Notes under the pieces: model-generated | Database searches by the model: none | What the model was told of the DNA's origin: nothing | The model's input: the letters and a program-made list of their open reading frames with translations, nothing else | Program-made: the position numbers and the translations under genes | Shown here: piece after piece, positions 1-7,431 of the stretch | Position numbering within the stretch: position 1 is the stretch's first letter | Layout: every line of letters starts with the position of its first letter | From: Paracoccus sp. MA | GTDB taxonomy: Bacteria > Pseudomonadota > Alphaproteobacteria > Rhodobacterales > Rhodobacteraceae | NCBI RefSeq assembly: GCF_020990385.1 | Contig: NZ_CP087597.1 | Coordinates: 1,139,001 to 1,203,000, forward strand | Reading direction: 5' to 3' | DNA: 64,000 nt

Positions 1-51
1 CCCCGAGCCGTCCTGACTTTGACGACGATTCGATACCATTCTGAGGTCGGG

Positions 52-477
52 ATGAAGGACACCACCGAAATATGGAAACCTGTCCCGAGCGAACCGGGAG
101 TTATGGCAAGCTCACTTGGGCGAGTCCTCCAATCGCCGGTATATGCACCGCTTCCGAATGGTGGGTATCGGCTTTACACGCCTGAGCCGCAGGTCGGCCA
201 AATATCTAGGGCTAACAAGGACGCTAAGCACACCTACCGACACATCATGCTTAAGCGCGTCGGAAACGGCCCGAGACAGCAACCGCGGAAGGTTCATCAA
301 CTGGTGTGCGAGGCATTTCATGGCCCGAAGCCATTTCCCGGCGCGGTGGTTCTCCACCTTGACGAAGATGCACACAACAACCGTCCCGAAAACCTCCGGT
401 GGGGGACGCAGAAGGAAAACCTAAACATGCCGAAATATAAAGCTGCGCTTATCGAGCGCCTGCGCGGAAAGGTTTGA
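52..477 (+). CDS. NUMOD4/HNH homing-type endonuclease
   Basis: Predicted 141-aa phage-type HNH endonuclease. The N-terminal stretch EIWKPVPSEPGVMASSLGRV is a NUMOD4-like DNA-binding motif, and the C-terminal half (KVHQLVCEAFHG, VVLHLDEDAHNNRPENLRWGT) is the HNH_3-type nuclease core with the NN..ENLRWGT signature. Such proteins are free-standing homing nucleases or nick DNA during phage replication or packaging. I chose ATG 52 over the in-frame TTG at 19 because GAGG lies just upstream and the NUMOD4 motif starts directly after it. It is the first of a run of closely packed plus-strand genes in the integrative element. The frame ending in TGA at 14-16 could be the tail of a preceding gene but cannot be judged. 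Base composition is visibly lower in GC than the chromosome to the right. Confidence 0.8.
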   Translation: MKDTTEIWKPVPSEPGVMASSLGRVLQSPVYAPLPNGGYRLYTPEPQVGQISRANKDAKHTYRHIMLKRVGNGPRQQPRKVHQLVCEAFHGPKPFPGAVVLHLDEDAHNNRPENLRWGTQKENLNMPKYKAALIERLRGKV

Positions 478-486
478 GGCCCGCCA

Positions 487-678
487 ATGACCGCCCTCAC
501 CAAGGCCCGTCAGGAACAGCGCATCGTGGACGAATTCCACCACCTGATCGCGTTGAATGCCGACCATGCCGAAGATCCGGCCTGGATGATCACCGCAACC
601 GCCTACACCCTGTCGATTGACGAGAAGGCTGTGCGCAAGGTCTGGAACGAGCGGTTCCACATCGGGGGCGCGTGCTGA
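487..678 (+). CDS. hypothetical phage protein, 63 aa
   Basis: Small 63-aa protein that I do not recognise. It is soluble, without signal peptide or membrane segment. The middle (DPAWMITATAYTLSIDEKAVRKVW) looks like one or two helices and could be a small helix-turn-helix, but no family motif is clear. It sits 9 nt after the HNH gene, and its end lies 2 nt before the preferred start of the NinB-like gene, so it is probably co-transcribed. Its position among replication/recombination genes suggests a role in phage DNA metabolism or its control; that is inference only. Confidence 0.6.
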   Translation: MTALTKARQEQRIVDEFHHLIALNADHAEDPAWMITATAYTLSIDEKAVRKVWNERFHIGGAC

Positions 679-680
679 TC

Positions 681-1067
681 ATGGCGCAGACCGTTATCAT
701 CCGTGGCGATGTGCAACGCATATTGGCAAAGTCGATCATCGACCGTGCCCCGGTTGACGCGGTGGTGACGGTCAAGGAGGGAACGCGCTCGCTGGATCAG
801 AATGCCAAGCTTTGGGCGATGCTTTCCGATATTGCCCGGGCCAAGCCAGAGGGCCGCACCATGTCGCCAGAGATGTGGAAAGCGGCATTCATGTCGGCGC
901 TTGGCTATGAGATTGTCTGGCAGCCCGGCATCGAAGGCGCTCCGCCATTCCCGGCGGGATTTCGCACCTCTAGACTGTCGAAGTCGCAATTCGCGGATCT
1001 GATCACGTTCGTCATGGCCTATGGCGACCGTCACGGTGTCCAATGGTCTGACGGGGCAGTGCAATGA
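681..1067 (+). CDS. NinB-like phage recombination protein
   Basis: 128-aa protein resembling NinB (Orf) of lambdoid phages, a single-strand-DNA-binding helper of phage recombination that can replace RecFOR functions. Characteristic features are the early IIRGDVQRILA stretch, the central TRSLDQNAKLWAMLSDIA motif (the QN.LLWA.L pattern typical of NinB), TMSPEMWKAAFMSALG, and the C-terminal TSRLSKSQFADLITFVMAYG. In-frame start codons exist at 672 and 681; 681 gives MAQTVIIRG and the usual NinB length, so I prefer it. The next gene starts at 1064 and overlaps by 4 nt, indicating translational coupling with an HNH protein, a pairing common in phage recombination cassettes. Confidence 0.8.
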   Translation: MAQTVIIRGDVQRILAKSIIDRAPVDAVVTVKEGTRSLDQNAKLWAMLSDIARAKPEGRTMSPEMWKAAFMSALGYEIVWQPGIEGAPPFPAGFRTSRLSKSQFADLITFVMAYGDRHGVQWSDGAVQ

Positions 1068-1429
1068 ACGCGCGCCTCGGAAACCTCGCCGGCAAGCCGT
1101 CTCTTGGACTCAAGCAGCCCAAGGCCAAGGCTCGCCCTGATTACCTCGCTGCGGTGCGCCAAATGCCCTGCATCATTTGCGAGGAATGGGGCTTGCCGCA
1201 GCTTAGTCGCACCGAGGCTCACCACGTTTTTCACGGCCGTTTTAGCCAACGCAAGACGCCTGACGAAATGGCCGTCCCCCTTTGCCTCGACCATCACGAA
1301 GGCAACGGCCCCGACAAGACCAAGATCGCCATCCACCTCGCCAAAACGGAATGGCGCGAGGTCTACGGCAACGATTTCGATTACACGCCGCGCATTCAGG
1401 ACCGCCTGCGGCATTTGCTGGAGAAATGA
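1064..1429 (+). CDS. HNH nuclease-like phage protein (DUF968/Ref type)
   Basis: 121-aa protein with a Cys/His zinc site typical of the DUF968/Ref group of phage nucleases: MPCIICEEWG (Cys pair), EAHHVFHG and VPLCLDHHEGNG. The C-terminal part (LAKTEWREVYGNDFDYTPRIQDRLRHLLEK) also fits this group. Related Ref of phage P1 is a RecA-dependent nuclease; whether this one cuts DNA is not known. It overlaps the NinB-like gene by 4 nt and is followed after 1 nt by the next start, so it is within an operon of recombination genes. Confidence 0.75.
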   Translation: MNARLGNLAGKPSLGLKQPKAKARPDYLAAVRQMPCIICEEWGLPQLSRTEAHHVFHGRFSQRKTPDEMAVPLCLDHHEGNGPDKTKIAIHLAKTEWREVYGNDFDYTPRIQDRLRHLLEK

Positions 1430-1430
1430 C

Positions 1431-2057
1431 ATGACCAAATCTCAACACGGCGGGCCGCCGCGGGCCCCCATCGAAACGGCAGACCTCTGCGCCTCGGGGC
1501 AGGTGCGGGCGCTGACCCGTGCTGCTGGCGATGAAAGCAAGGCGGGATGGATCATCTCCTTCGATGACTTGCAGGCCATTCGAGCCGCAGCGGGTGATTG
1601 GGGGTATGGCATCGACCTTGAGGCCGTTGAGGCCATCGCGCTTGAAGTCGAGCGCCGCATCCTCGCCGCCCTGACGCCAGCCCCGCAGGCCGCAACCCCG
1701 ACCGCGCAAGAGGCGGGGCCGGTGGCGTGGTGGGACGCGATTGCACCCGCGCTGACATTCCCCGCTGATTGGCGGGACCAAGCTGGATCGCTGAACAAAC
1801 AACGCATCTGGGCAAATGGATTTCAGACATGCCGCGAACAAGTCACGGTTCGGATCGGTGAGCTTGAAGGCCACGCCCACCCGCCCCAGCCCAGCCAGCC
1901 GGTCACGGAGGCGGCAACGGTGATTCTGAATACGCAAATTCATCCTTCCAGCGTCAACTGGCAATCTGTTTGGGATGCGATGCGTGAAGATGCAAAAGAG
2001 GGCGATTTGCCTATGGCTTTTAACAAAGCCCTGCGCGCCCTGAAAGGCGGTGAATGA
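1431..2057 (+). CDS. hypothetical phage protein with Pro/Ala linker, 208 aa
   Basis: 208-aa protein not recognised as a known family. The N-terminal domain (residues about 1-80, including GWIISFDDLQAIRAAAGDWG and IDLEAVEAIALEVERRILAAL) is joined by a Pro/Ala/Thr-rich linker (PAPQAATPTAQEAGP) to a second region beginning VAWWDAIAPALTFP, and the C-terminus (WQSVWDAMREDAKEGDLPMAFNKAL) is helical. This patchwork is typical of the accessory proteins encoded next to recombination genes in phages of Rhizobiales and Rhodobacterales. The start at 1431 follows the previous stop by 1 nt; a longer frame upstream exists only because it overlaps the HNH gene out of frame. It shares ATGA with the next gene. 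Confidence 0.6.
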   Translation: MTKSQHGGPPRAPIETADLCASGQVRALTRAAGDESKAGWIISFDDLQAIRAAAGDWGYGIDLEAVEAIALEVERRILAALTPAPQAATPTAQEAGPVAWWDAIAPALTFPADWRDQAGSLNKQRIWANGFQTCREQVTVRIGELEGHAHPPQPSQPVTEAATVILNTQIHPSSVNWQSVWDAMREDAKEGDLPMAFNKALRALKGGE

Positions 2058-2815
2058 TGGTTGATCGGTTCGACCCGCCCCGCGATCTTGACTGGAAACC
2101 GTTGCCTATGCGCCCGGACATTGCTGGGCAATACGTTCGCTACTCTGACCTAGAAGCAGCCCGCGCCGAAATCGAGCGGCTGAACAATGCCCTAACGGAA
2201 GCAGTCAACCAAATCAGTGATCTGGCCGCGCGCCTCGGACAGGCCGAGGGTAGACTGGACGCATCCGAGTTGGTCGGGGTTGTCGAGGGCTGGAAGGCTC
2301 GCGCCGAGAAAGCCGAGGATGAGGTTGAGAGGTTGCGCGGAGTGCTGCGAAAGCGGACGGAGGAAGCCGACAGGGCCGACGAACGCGCCGATAAAGCCGA
2401 AGCCGAGCGTGACGGTTTGCTTGAGCATTGCAAACTAGAAGAAGCCAGAGGCGACAAGCTAAAAACCGAGCGTGACAAGGCAAGGGCAGAAATCAACGAG
2501 TATCGTGGTGCAGCAATGCAAGCTGCAATTGAGCGCGACGAAGCGCGGGCGCAGATCGCGGCGGTGATTGAGCAGGCGGCGGATAAAGCCTTCAACTTCG
2601 GGCAAGGCGCACCATACAATCAGCGGGCATCGATTACGGCACTCGCGGCGTCAATCCGCGCCCTAACCCCCGCCGATGCCAAAGCCGCCCTTGAAGCCTA
2701 TGGCCGCGAGAAGGTTCGAGAGGGGGTGAAGCGGGCGGCGAGCCTGTTCAAGGATGCTAACCACGGCAAGCACATCATGGACGCCATCCTCGCCGAAATG
2801 GAGACGCTGAAATGA
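2054..2815 (+). CDS. coiled-coil phage protein, 253 aa
   Basis: 253-aa protein dominated by a long charged coiled coil (about residues 32-170) full of Ala/Glu/Arg/Lys heptads such as DLEAARAEIERLNNALTEA and AEKAEDEVERLRGVLRKR. The C-terminal 60 residues (ADKAFNFGQGAPYNQRASIT, then ALEAYGREKVREGVKRAA) form a separate module that I have seen repeated in phage hypothetical proteins of alphaproteobacteria. There are no catalytic motifs. It is coupled upstream (ATGA overlap with the 208-aa gene) and downstream (ATGA overlap with a 24-codon frame). A scaffold-like or regulatory role is possible but unsupported. Confidence 0.65.
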   Translation: MMVDRFDPPRDLDWKPLPMRPDIAGQYVRYSDLEAARAEIERLNNALTEAVNQISDLAARLGQAEGRLDASELVGVVEGWKARAEKAEDEVERLRGVLRKRTEEADRADERADKAEAERDGLLEHCKLEEARGDKLKTERDKARAEINEYRGAAMQAAIERDEARAQIAAVIEQAADKAFNFGQGAPYNQRASITALAASIRALTPADAKAALEAYGREKVREGVKRAASLFKDANHGKHIMDAILAEMETLK

Positions 2816-2886
2816 CCCATCACGACAAAGCGCGGGAATTGGTGGGGCAGGAGATGCTCGCCCTGAAAGGAAAGAGCGATGCTTAA
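2812..2886 (+). CDS. possible 24-aa translationally coupled peptide
   Basis: A 24-codon frame begins in the ATGA overlap with the preceding stop and runs through the ribosome binding site (GGAAAG) of the following gene, overlapping that gene by 8 nt. The peptide (MTHHDKARELVGQEMLALKG...) is amphipathic and charged. All neighbouring genes are joined the same way, which is the only support. It may be a real small protein or simply keep ribosomes moving to the next start. Confidence 0.3.
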   Translation: MTHHDKARELVGQEMLALKGKSDA

Positions 2887-3085
2887 TAATCTAAGCAAAG
2901 GCACCCTGATTGATCTGATTGGAGAACTGAGGCGAGATTTCACCGCGCTGGCCGAGGAAAACCGGAGGCTGCGGGAGGCGCTGCGCGGCATGGTCGGCCT
3001 CTATGACAGTGACGAGGGAACGCGCAGCCTGCCGGAAGTTGTCGCCGCTCGCACAGCCCTGACCAGCACGGGGGAGAAGGGGTGA
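2879..3085 (+). CDS. hypothetical phage protein, 68 aa, short coiled coil
   Basis: 68-aa protein with a predicted helical/coiled-coil segment LIDLIGELRRDFTALAEENRRLREALRGM, followed by a polar C-terminus (YDSDEGTRSLPEVVAARTAL). GGAAAG lies 5 nt upstream of the ATG. The family is unknown to me, though similar 60-80-aa proteins with an LAEENRRLREAL-type helix are frequent in phage early regions. It overlaps the next small frame by 1 nt (TGATG). Confidence 0.55.
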   Translation: MLNNLSKGTLIDLIGELRRDFTALAEENRRLREALRGMVGLYDSDEGTRSLPEVVAARTALTSTGEKG

Positions 3086-3213
3086 TGGGTCGCCTTGCAT
3101 ACACTTTCTGGATGCGCGCGCCGTTCTGGCTCAGAGACACCGCGCTTGGTCGCTGGCTTCTGCCATTCGCAGGGCAGCACGAATACCGCCGCCCCGCACA
3201 GAGGGAGGCGTAG
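3085..3213 (+). CDS. hypothetical small basic phage protein, 42 aa
   Basis: 42-aa frame starting in the TGATG overlap with the previous gene, with GGGGAGAAGGGG as a strong ribosome binding site. The product is rich in Trp, Phe and Arg (AYTFWMRAPFWLRDTALGRW), looks amphipathic and may touch membranes. It has no recognised family. The chain of overlapping starts before and after it argues that it is translated. Confidence 0.45.
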   Translation: MGRLAYTFWMRAPFWLRDTALGRWLLPFAGQHEYRRPAQREA

Positions 3214-3384
3214 ATGGGGAGGCATGAGCCGATCATGAAACCGTCAGATCTTCGCCGGGCGGTATCCGAGTGGGCCGCGCAGGGATTCCATGTCAGGATT
3301 GACCCTGACGGAGCCATCATCGTTTCGCCCGCAAGTCAGCAACCGCCGGCCGACGACTTTGATCTTGTGGACATGCGCCGATGA
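3214..3384 (+). CDS. small protein preceding the integrase (possible excisionase)
   Basis: 56-aa protein whose stop overlaps the integrase start (ATGA). The sequence MKPSDLRRAVSEWAAQGFHV followed by RIDPDGAIIV looks like a small winged or helix-turn-helix unit. Similar short genes directly before tyrosine integrases are common in Rhodobacterales phages, and an excisionase or integrase-control role is a reasonable guess. Translation may start at 3214, directly after the previous stop, or at 3235 (MKPSDLRR); I report the longer form because GGAGG precedes it within the previous gene. Confidence 0.55.
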   Translation: MGRHEPIMKPSDLRRAVSEWAAQGFHVRIDPDGAIIVSPASQQPPADDFDLVDMRR

Positions 3385-4373
3385 CGAAGCGCGCCCTGCC
3401 CGCGCACGTCTACGACAAGAAGGGCGTGCTGTATTTCCAGCGCCGCGGCTGGCCAACTGCGCGGATCAAAGCCGAGGCCGGGACACCGGAATTTGCGCTG
3501 GAATATGCTGCCTTGCTGAACGGAGCGCGGCTGGCCCCGGAGGCCACTGCAAGGACGTTCAGCGCCCTGACGGCCGATTATATCAGGAGCCAGCGATACC
3601 GGAAACTCGCGCCACGCACCGCAAAGGACTACGACAAGGTTCTGATCTGGGTCAAAGACAAGATCGGGCATCTTCCCGTCGAGAGGATGCAGCGCAAGGA
3701 CGTGATCAGGGCGCGGGATGCCAATTCCGACAAGGCGCGATTCGCCAGCTACATCGTGCAGGTCCTCCGCATCCTGTTCGAACATGCCCAAGACATAGGG
3801 TGGGTCGAAACCGGAAAGAACCCGGCCAAGGGCGTCGGCCTGATCAAGGCAGATACCGTTCCGCGCGAACCGTGGCCCGCCGACAAGATAGACGCGTTCC
3901 GAGAGAGGGCAGACGGCCACACCCTCCTGGTATTCGAGCTATGCCTTGGCACGGGCCAACGAATCGGAGACGTGCTGAAAATGCGCTGGTCCGATATCGA
4001 GGGGGATGGGATCAACGTCACCCAAGGCAAGACCCAGGCGCGCCTGTGGGTGCCGTTCACCCCCCGCCTTCGCGCGGTCCTGTCTGCAACCCCCAAGCGC
4101 GGCGTGACGATCTGCGCGCATGGCCGGGGAAAGCCCTTGTCATATCGGGCAGCGGCGCAACGCATCATGGCTGTTCGGAAGGAGATAGGCGCGGAGAATT
4201 ACGACATTCACGGCCTGCGCTACGCGGCGGCGGCAGAGATGGCGGCAGCCGGTTGCAGCGACGAGTTGATTGCCGCCGTCACCGGGCACACCACCGTCGC
4301 AATGGTCCGGAAATACGCAGGTCCGGCGCGGCAGAAAGTCAGGGCCATCGAAGCGCAGGAGCGCCGAAAATGA
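3381..4373 (+). CDS. tyrosine-type site-specific integrase
   Basis: 330-aa tyrosine recombinase that would integrate and excise the element. The N-terminal part includes a core-binding SAM-like domain (FSALTADYIRSQRYRKLAPRTAKDYDKVL, about residues 60-130). The catalytic domain shows the expected residues: Arg194 (LGTGQRIGDVLKMRW), His277 and Arg280 (DIHGLRYAAAAEM), His303 (VTGHTT) and the nucleophile Tyr312 (VRKYAG). All five core residues appear intact, so the enzyme is probably active. The gene ends 85 nt before a truncated tRNA-Leu, placing it at the element's end next to its attachment site. It is translationally coupled to the small gene upstream. Confidence 0.95.
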   Translation: MTKRALPAHVYDKKGVLYFQRRGWPTARIKAEAGTPEFALEYAALLNGARLAPEATARTFSALTADYIRSQRYRKLAPRTAKDYDKVLIWVKDKIGHLPVERMQRKDVIRARDANSDKARFASYIVQVLRILFEHAQDIGWVETGKNPAKGVGLIKADTVPREPWPADKIDAFRERADGHTLLVFELCLGTGQRIGDVLKMRWSDIEGDGINVTQGKTQARLWVPFTPRLRAVLSATPKRGVTICAHGRGKPLSYRAAAQRIMAVRKEIGAENYDIHGLRYAAAAEMAAAGCSDELIAAVTGHTTVAMVRKYAGPARQKVRAIEAQERRK

Positions 4374-4458
4374 CGCTCGCAACTTTCACCGTTTGTTTCC
4401 GATTTGTCTGGCCGTTTTCGCAACGGAATGATAATCTGAATCAGGCGCTTGCTTGGGC

Positions 4459-4496
4459 TTTTGAATCCGCTGCGTCTACCATTCCGCCACTCGGGC
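4459..4496 (-). other. att junction: 5' half of tRNA-Leu(CAA)
   Basis: Read on the minus strand from 4496, the sequence begins GCCCGAGTGGCGGAATGGTA and continues GACGCAGCGGATTCAAAA, the acceptor 5' strand, D arm, anticodon 5' stem and complete 7-nt anticodon loop (TTCAAAA, anticodon CAA) of a tRNA-Leu. It then breaks: the 3' anticodon stem TCCGC, variable arm and T arm are absent and integrase-side DNA follows. The fragment is thus an attachment-site half. Tyrosine integrases often cross over in the anticodon loop, so the crossover is probably at or near 4459-4465. The matching 3' half or a rebuilt tRNA should lie at the other end of the element, to the left of this window. Confidence 0.85.
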
Positions 4497-4542
4497 CTTC
4501 CGTCATTCGCCTAAGGCGCAATGCCGGCTTTTGCAAGCCCCT

Positions 4543-5490
4543 TCAGGCCCGGCCCAGCTTGGCCAAGCGGGCGTCGCGCAGCCGGGCGAAATCGTCGCCG
4601 GCATGATAGGACGAACGCGTCAGCGGCGTCGCCGAGACCATCAGGAATCCCTTGCCATAGGCAGCTTTTTCGTAGCCCTTGAACTCCTCGGGGGTGACAA
4701 AGCGGTCCACGCGGTGATGCTTGGACGTCGGCTGCAGATATTGCCCGATGGTGATGAAATCCACATCGGCGGCGCGCATGTCGTCCATGACCTGCAGCAC
4801 GCCCTGGCGATCCTCGCCCAGGCCCACCATGATGCCCGACTTGGTGAACATGCCGGGATCCAGCTCCTTCACCCGCTGCAAGAGCCGCAGGCTGTGGAAA
4901 TAGCGCGCGCCGGGGCGGACCGTGGGATAAAGGCCGGGCACCGTTTCGAGATTGTGGTTGAATACGTCGGGCCGCGCCTCGACCACGATCTCCAGCGCGC
5001 CGGGCTTCGACTTGAGGAAGTCGGGCGTCAGCACCTCGATGGTCGAGGCGGGCGAGCGGTGGCGGATCGCGCGGATGGTCTGGGCGAAATGCTCGGCCCC
5101 GCCGTCATCGAGGTCGTCGCGGTCCACCGAGGTGATGACGACATGCTTCAGCCCCAGCTTCTGCACGGCATGGGCGACGCGGCCCGGCTCGAACGCGTCG
5201 AGCGCGTTGGGCTTGCCGGTCATCACGTTGCAGAAGGAACAGCCGCGGGTGCAGATCTCGCCCATGATCATCATGGTGGCGTGGCCCTGGCTCCAGCATT
5301 CGCCGACATTGGGGCAGCCGGCCTCTTCGCAGACGGTCGAGAGGCGGTTGGTGCGCAGGATGTCGCGGGTGTCCTTGTATCCCTGGCTGGTCGGCGCCTT
5401 GACGCGAATCCAGTCCGGCTTTTTCGGCTGGGGCTGGTCGGGACGGTGGGCCTTTTCGGGGTGGCGCAGAACCGGGGGCATATCCGCCAT
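4543..5490 (-). CDS. lipA: lipoyl synthase
   Basis: 315-aa radical-SAM enzyme that inserts two sulfur atoms into protein-bound octanoyl groups to make the lipoyl cofactor of pyruvate and 2-oxoglutarate dehydrogenases and the glycine cleavage system. Both clusters are visible: the auxiliary cluster motif [12 protein letters not shown] (Cys54, 59, 65) and the radical-SAM motif CTRGCSFC (Cys80, 84, 87). The C-terminal [11 protein letters not shown] contains the conserved serine that ligates the auxiliary cluster. Length is normal. AAGGA precedes ATG 5490 by 8 nt. It lies directly upstream of, and in the same direction as, the disrupted tRNA-Leu, and divergent from the peroxiredoxin gene. Confidence 0.97.
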   Translation of the reverse strand: MADMPPVLRHPEKAHRPDQPQPKKPDWIRVKAPTSQGYKDTRDILRTNRLSTVCEEAGCPNVGECWSQGHATMMIMGEICTRGCSFCNVMTGKPNALDAFEPGRVAHAVQKLGLKHVVITSVDRDDLDDGGAEHFAQTIRAIRHRSPASTIEVLTPDFLKSKPGALEIVVEARPDVFNHNLETVPGLYPTVRPGARYFHSLRLLQRVKELDPGMFTKSGIMVGLGEDRQGVLQVMDDMRAADVDFITIGQYLQPTSKHHRVDRFVTPEEFKGYEKAAYGKGFLMVSATPLTRSSYHAGDDFARLRDARLAKLGRA

Positions 5491-5573
5491 TTCGGCATCC
5501 TTTGCTGGGGTCAGCCGAACTTAAGGGTTTTCCCGGTCTTGATCAACGCCAATGCGGGGTGCATGTATGACGC

Positions 5574-5598
5574 TTCGATGCCGCGACGCAGCATCGAA
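5574..5598. promoter_or_regulatory. palindromic operator candidate upstream of peroxiredoxin
   Basis: Perfect inverted repeat TTCGATGC / GCATCGAA (8-nt arms at 5574-5581 and 5591-5598, 9-nt spacer). The inner 18 nt, ATGCCGCGACGCAGCATC (5578-5595), are repeated exactly at 44643-44660 upstream of the patatin gene. It ends 33 nt before the preferred peroxiredoxin start. It could bind a dimeric repressor. The half-site spacing resembles the CTGC-N3-GCAG pattern reported for PhaR of the same family, but with mismatches. Confidence 0.5.
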
Positions 5599-5631
5599 AC
5601 GAGGGAGGAGTGGATGAGGAAAGGACCAAGG

Positions 5632-6180
5632 ATGAAACAAGGCGATCTGCTTCCCGACGTGACCTTCCGGACCCGTGTCCGCGACGAATCGATCGCGGGG
5701 CCGAACCCCTATTGCTGGCAGGACATGACCACGGCCGACTATTTCAGGGGCAAGCGCGCGGTGCTGTTCTCGCTGCCCGGCGCCTTCACGCCCACCTGCT
5801 CGACCTATCAGCTGCCGGGCTTCGAGAAGGCCGCCGCCGAGATGACCGAGCTGGGCATCGACGCCATCTACTGCCTGTCGGTGAACGACAGTTTCGTGAT
5901 GAACCAATGGGCGAAGTCCCAGAACCTGCAGCATGTCGGGGTGATCCCGGACGGTTCGGGCGAGTTCACCGAAAAGGTCGGTATGCTGGTGCGCAAGGAC
6001 AATCTGGGCTTCGGCGCCCGCAGCTGGCGCTATGCCGCCATCGTCAACGACGGCCGCGTCGAGGCCTGGTTCGAGGAGCCCGGCCGCATGGACGACTGCC
6101 CCGAGGACCCCTATGGCGCCAGCGCCCCGGAAGCGGTTCTGGACTGGCTGCGCGCCAATCCCGCCAAGGCCGCGGCCTGA
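5632..6180 (+). CDS. peroxiredoxin (Prx5-like)
   Basis: 182-aa thiol peroxidase of the AhpC/TSA superfamily, Prx5 subgroup, which reduces hydrogen peroxide and organic peroxides in the cytoplasm, probably with glutathione or glutaredoxin. The active-site motif PGAFTPTCSTYQLPGF carries the peroxidatic Cys56, and DAIYCLSVNDSFVMNQW is the usual following segment. Start 5632 (MKQGDLLPDVTF) matches the family N-terminus and has AAGGA 6 nt upstream; ATG 5614 with GGAGGAG is an alternative adding six residues. A long open frame to the left is antisense to lipA and not real. An intrinsic terminator follows at 6206. The palindrome at 5574 suggests regulated expression. Confidence 0.92.
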   Translation: MKQGDLLPDVTFRTRVRDESIAGPNPYCWQDMTTADYFRGKRAVLFSLPGAFTPTCSTYQLPGFEKAAAEMTELGIDAIYCLSVNDSFVMNQWAKSQNLQHVGVIPDGSGEFTEKVGMLVRKDNLGFGARSWRYAAIVNDGRVEAWFEEPGRMDDCPEDPYGASAPEAVLDWLRANPAKAAA

Positions 6181-6205
6181 TCGGGAATCGCAGGCCGCAA
6201 ACGCG

Positions 6206-6232
6206 AAAGGGCGCCGCCGGGGCGCCCTTTTT
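6206..6232 (+). terminator. intrinsic terminator after peroxiredoxin
   Basis: GGGCGCC (6209-6215), a 5-nt loop and GGCGCCC (6221-6227) followed by five T. It lies 26 nt after the peroxiredoxin stop. The A-rich left flank means it may also act weakly on the opposite strand, where the DUF6456 gene ends at 6253. Confidence 0.8.
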
Positions 6233-6252
6233 CATGGCCCTGACCGGATCGG

Positions 6253-7431
6253 CTATCCGATCAGCGGCGCGCCCGAGCCATAGGTCTCGCGGTAGTGGCG
6301 TTCCAGCCGCATCAGGCCAAGGCGCAGCACGATCTTGCCCGAACGGGCCGACCAGCCCAGCCGCCGCTCGGTCATCTCGATGCCTTCGAGAAAGCAGCAG
6401 ACCCGCAGGCACATGTCGCCCATGCCCGGGCCCAGCTCGCGCAGCGCGGCGGCGACGCGGTTGCGCGCCCCTTCCGAACCGCCGCCATGGGCGGCCGAGA
6501 CGCGCGAGACATCGACCCCGGCAGTCAGGAACCGGTCCCAGTTCTGGGTGATGCGCGGGCCCATCTGCGCCAGCTCGAAATCCTCGCGCAGGCGTTCGCC
6601 GGCCGCGACCAGTTCGGGCGCGAGGAAGGGACGGCCGTCCGGCTCGCGCCGCCGGGCCAGCATCAAGAGCGGGCTTTCGGCGATGTTGACGCGGGCGCGG
6701 CGGCGGCGGCCGTCCTCGGGATCGGTGATCTCGCGTTCTTCCCAAGTGCGGTGGCGGTCGGCATGGGTGAAGCCGGCGGGGGCTTCGGCGCATCCCCCCG
6801 GCTGGGGGGCGCCCGGGCCGGGACCGACCGGATCGGCCATGACGAAATCCTCGCCCCGCGGCAGGGCATTGCTGCGCCGGGCGGCCAGCATCGCCCGCAG
6901 CGCCTCGCGTCCCTGCGCCGAGATGGCATAGCGGCTGACCCGCCCCTGCCCGACAAGCTGCACCCAGGCGCGGATCGCCATATGCTCGGCCAGCTCGCGG
7001 TCCAGGATGGCGGTGCGGATGTCGTCGCGCACGACGATGGCCTTGTCCATGCCCTCGGCCACGACCAGCTGCGCCCCCGGCTCGGCCAGCCGGCGCAGGA
7101 TGCGGGTGATCTGCTTCATGCCCGTCTGCCCCGGCGCGACCAGGGCGTGGCTCTTGCGATTGCCCGCGGCGCGTTCCACCGCGCGATCGACCAGCGGATC
7201 GTCGCGGCGCGCTTCGAAGCGGCGGATGCGGCGCAGGATGGTGGAGGCATGGCAGCCCGTCTCGCGCGCCAGGGCGCGGATCGACTCGCCGCCCTCGACA
7301 TGGCGCAGGTAAAGCTTCAGGTCGCTGTCCTCGGGCTGGGGATCGGGCGGATTGCAGGCCGTGGCGTCGATGCCGGCGGGCAGGGCGGCAATCAAGGCGT
7401 CCGGGGCGAAATCTCCCGTCAAAATCGTCAT
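6253..7431 (-). CDS. DUF6456 helix-turn-helix protein
   Basis: 392-aa protein of a family confined largely to alphaproteobacteria. The N-terminal region carries a helix-turn-helix (GGESIRALARETGCHASTILRRIRRFE, about residues 45-75) followed by a second winged-helix-like region (MKQITRILRRLAEPGAQLV...REALRAML), then a low-complexity linker rich in Gly/Pro. The C-terminal DUF6456 domain begins around SPLLMLARRREPDGRPFLAPELVAAGERLREDFELAQMGPRITQNWD and ends in ERHYRETYG. It is probably a DNA-binding regulator; the target is unknown. I prefer ATG 7431 over 7437 because AAGGA lies 6 nt before it. It is divergent from the DUF6477 gene. Confidence 0.8.
   Translation of the reverse strand: MTILTGDFAPDALIAALPAGIDATACNPPDPQPEDSDLKLYLRHVEGGESIRALARETGCHASTILRRIRRFEARRDDPLVDRAVERAAGNRKSHALVAPGQTGMKQITRILRRLAEPGAQLVVAEGMDKAIVVRDDIRTAILDRELAEHMAIRAWVQLVGQGRVSRYAISAQGREALRAMLAARRSNALPRGEDFVMADPVGPGPGAPQPGGCAEAPAGFTHADRHRTWEEREITDPEDGRRRRARVNIAESPLLMLARRREPDGRPFLAPELVAAGERLREDFELAQMGPRITQNWDRFLTAGVDVSRVSAAHGGGSEGARNRVAAALRELGPGMGDMCLRVCCFLEGIEMTERRLGWSARSGKIVLRLGLMRLERHYRETYGSGAPLIG

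Noticed and set aside
4374..4496. Group I intron in the tRNA-Leu anticodon loop
   Set aside because: The integrase coding region begins only 85 nt inside and no tRNA 3' half follows, so insertion by recombination is the simpler reading.
4531..5613. Long plus-strand open frame reading into the peroxiredoxin gene, as if a fusion protein
   Set aside because: The part before 5614 is antisense to lipA, which has all catalytic motifs; the translation is a low-complexity His/Gly/Arg product of high GC.
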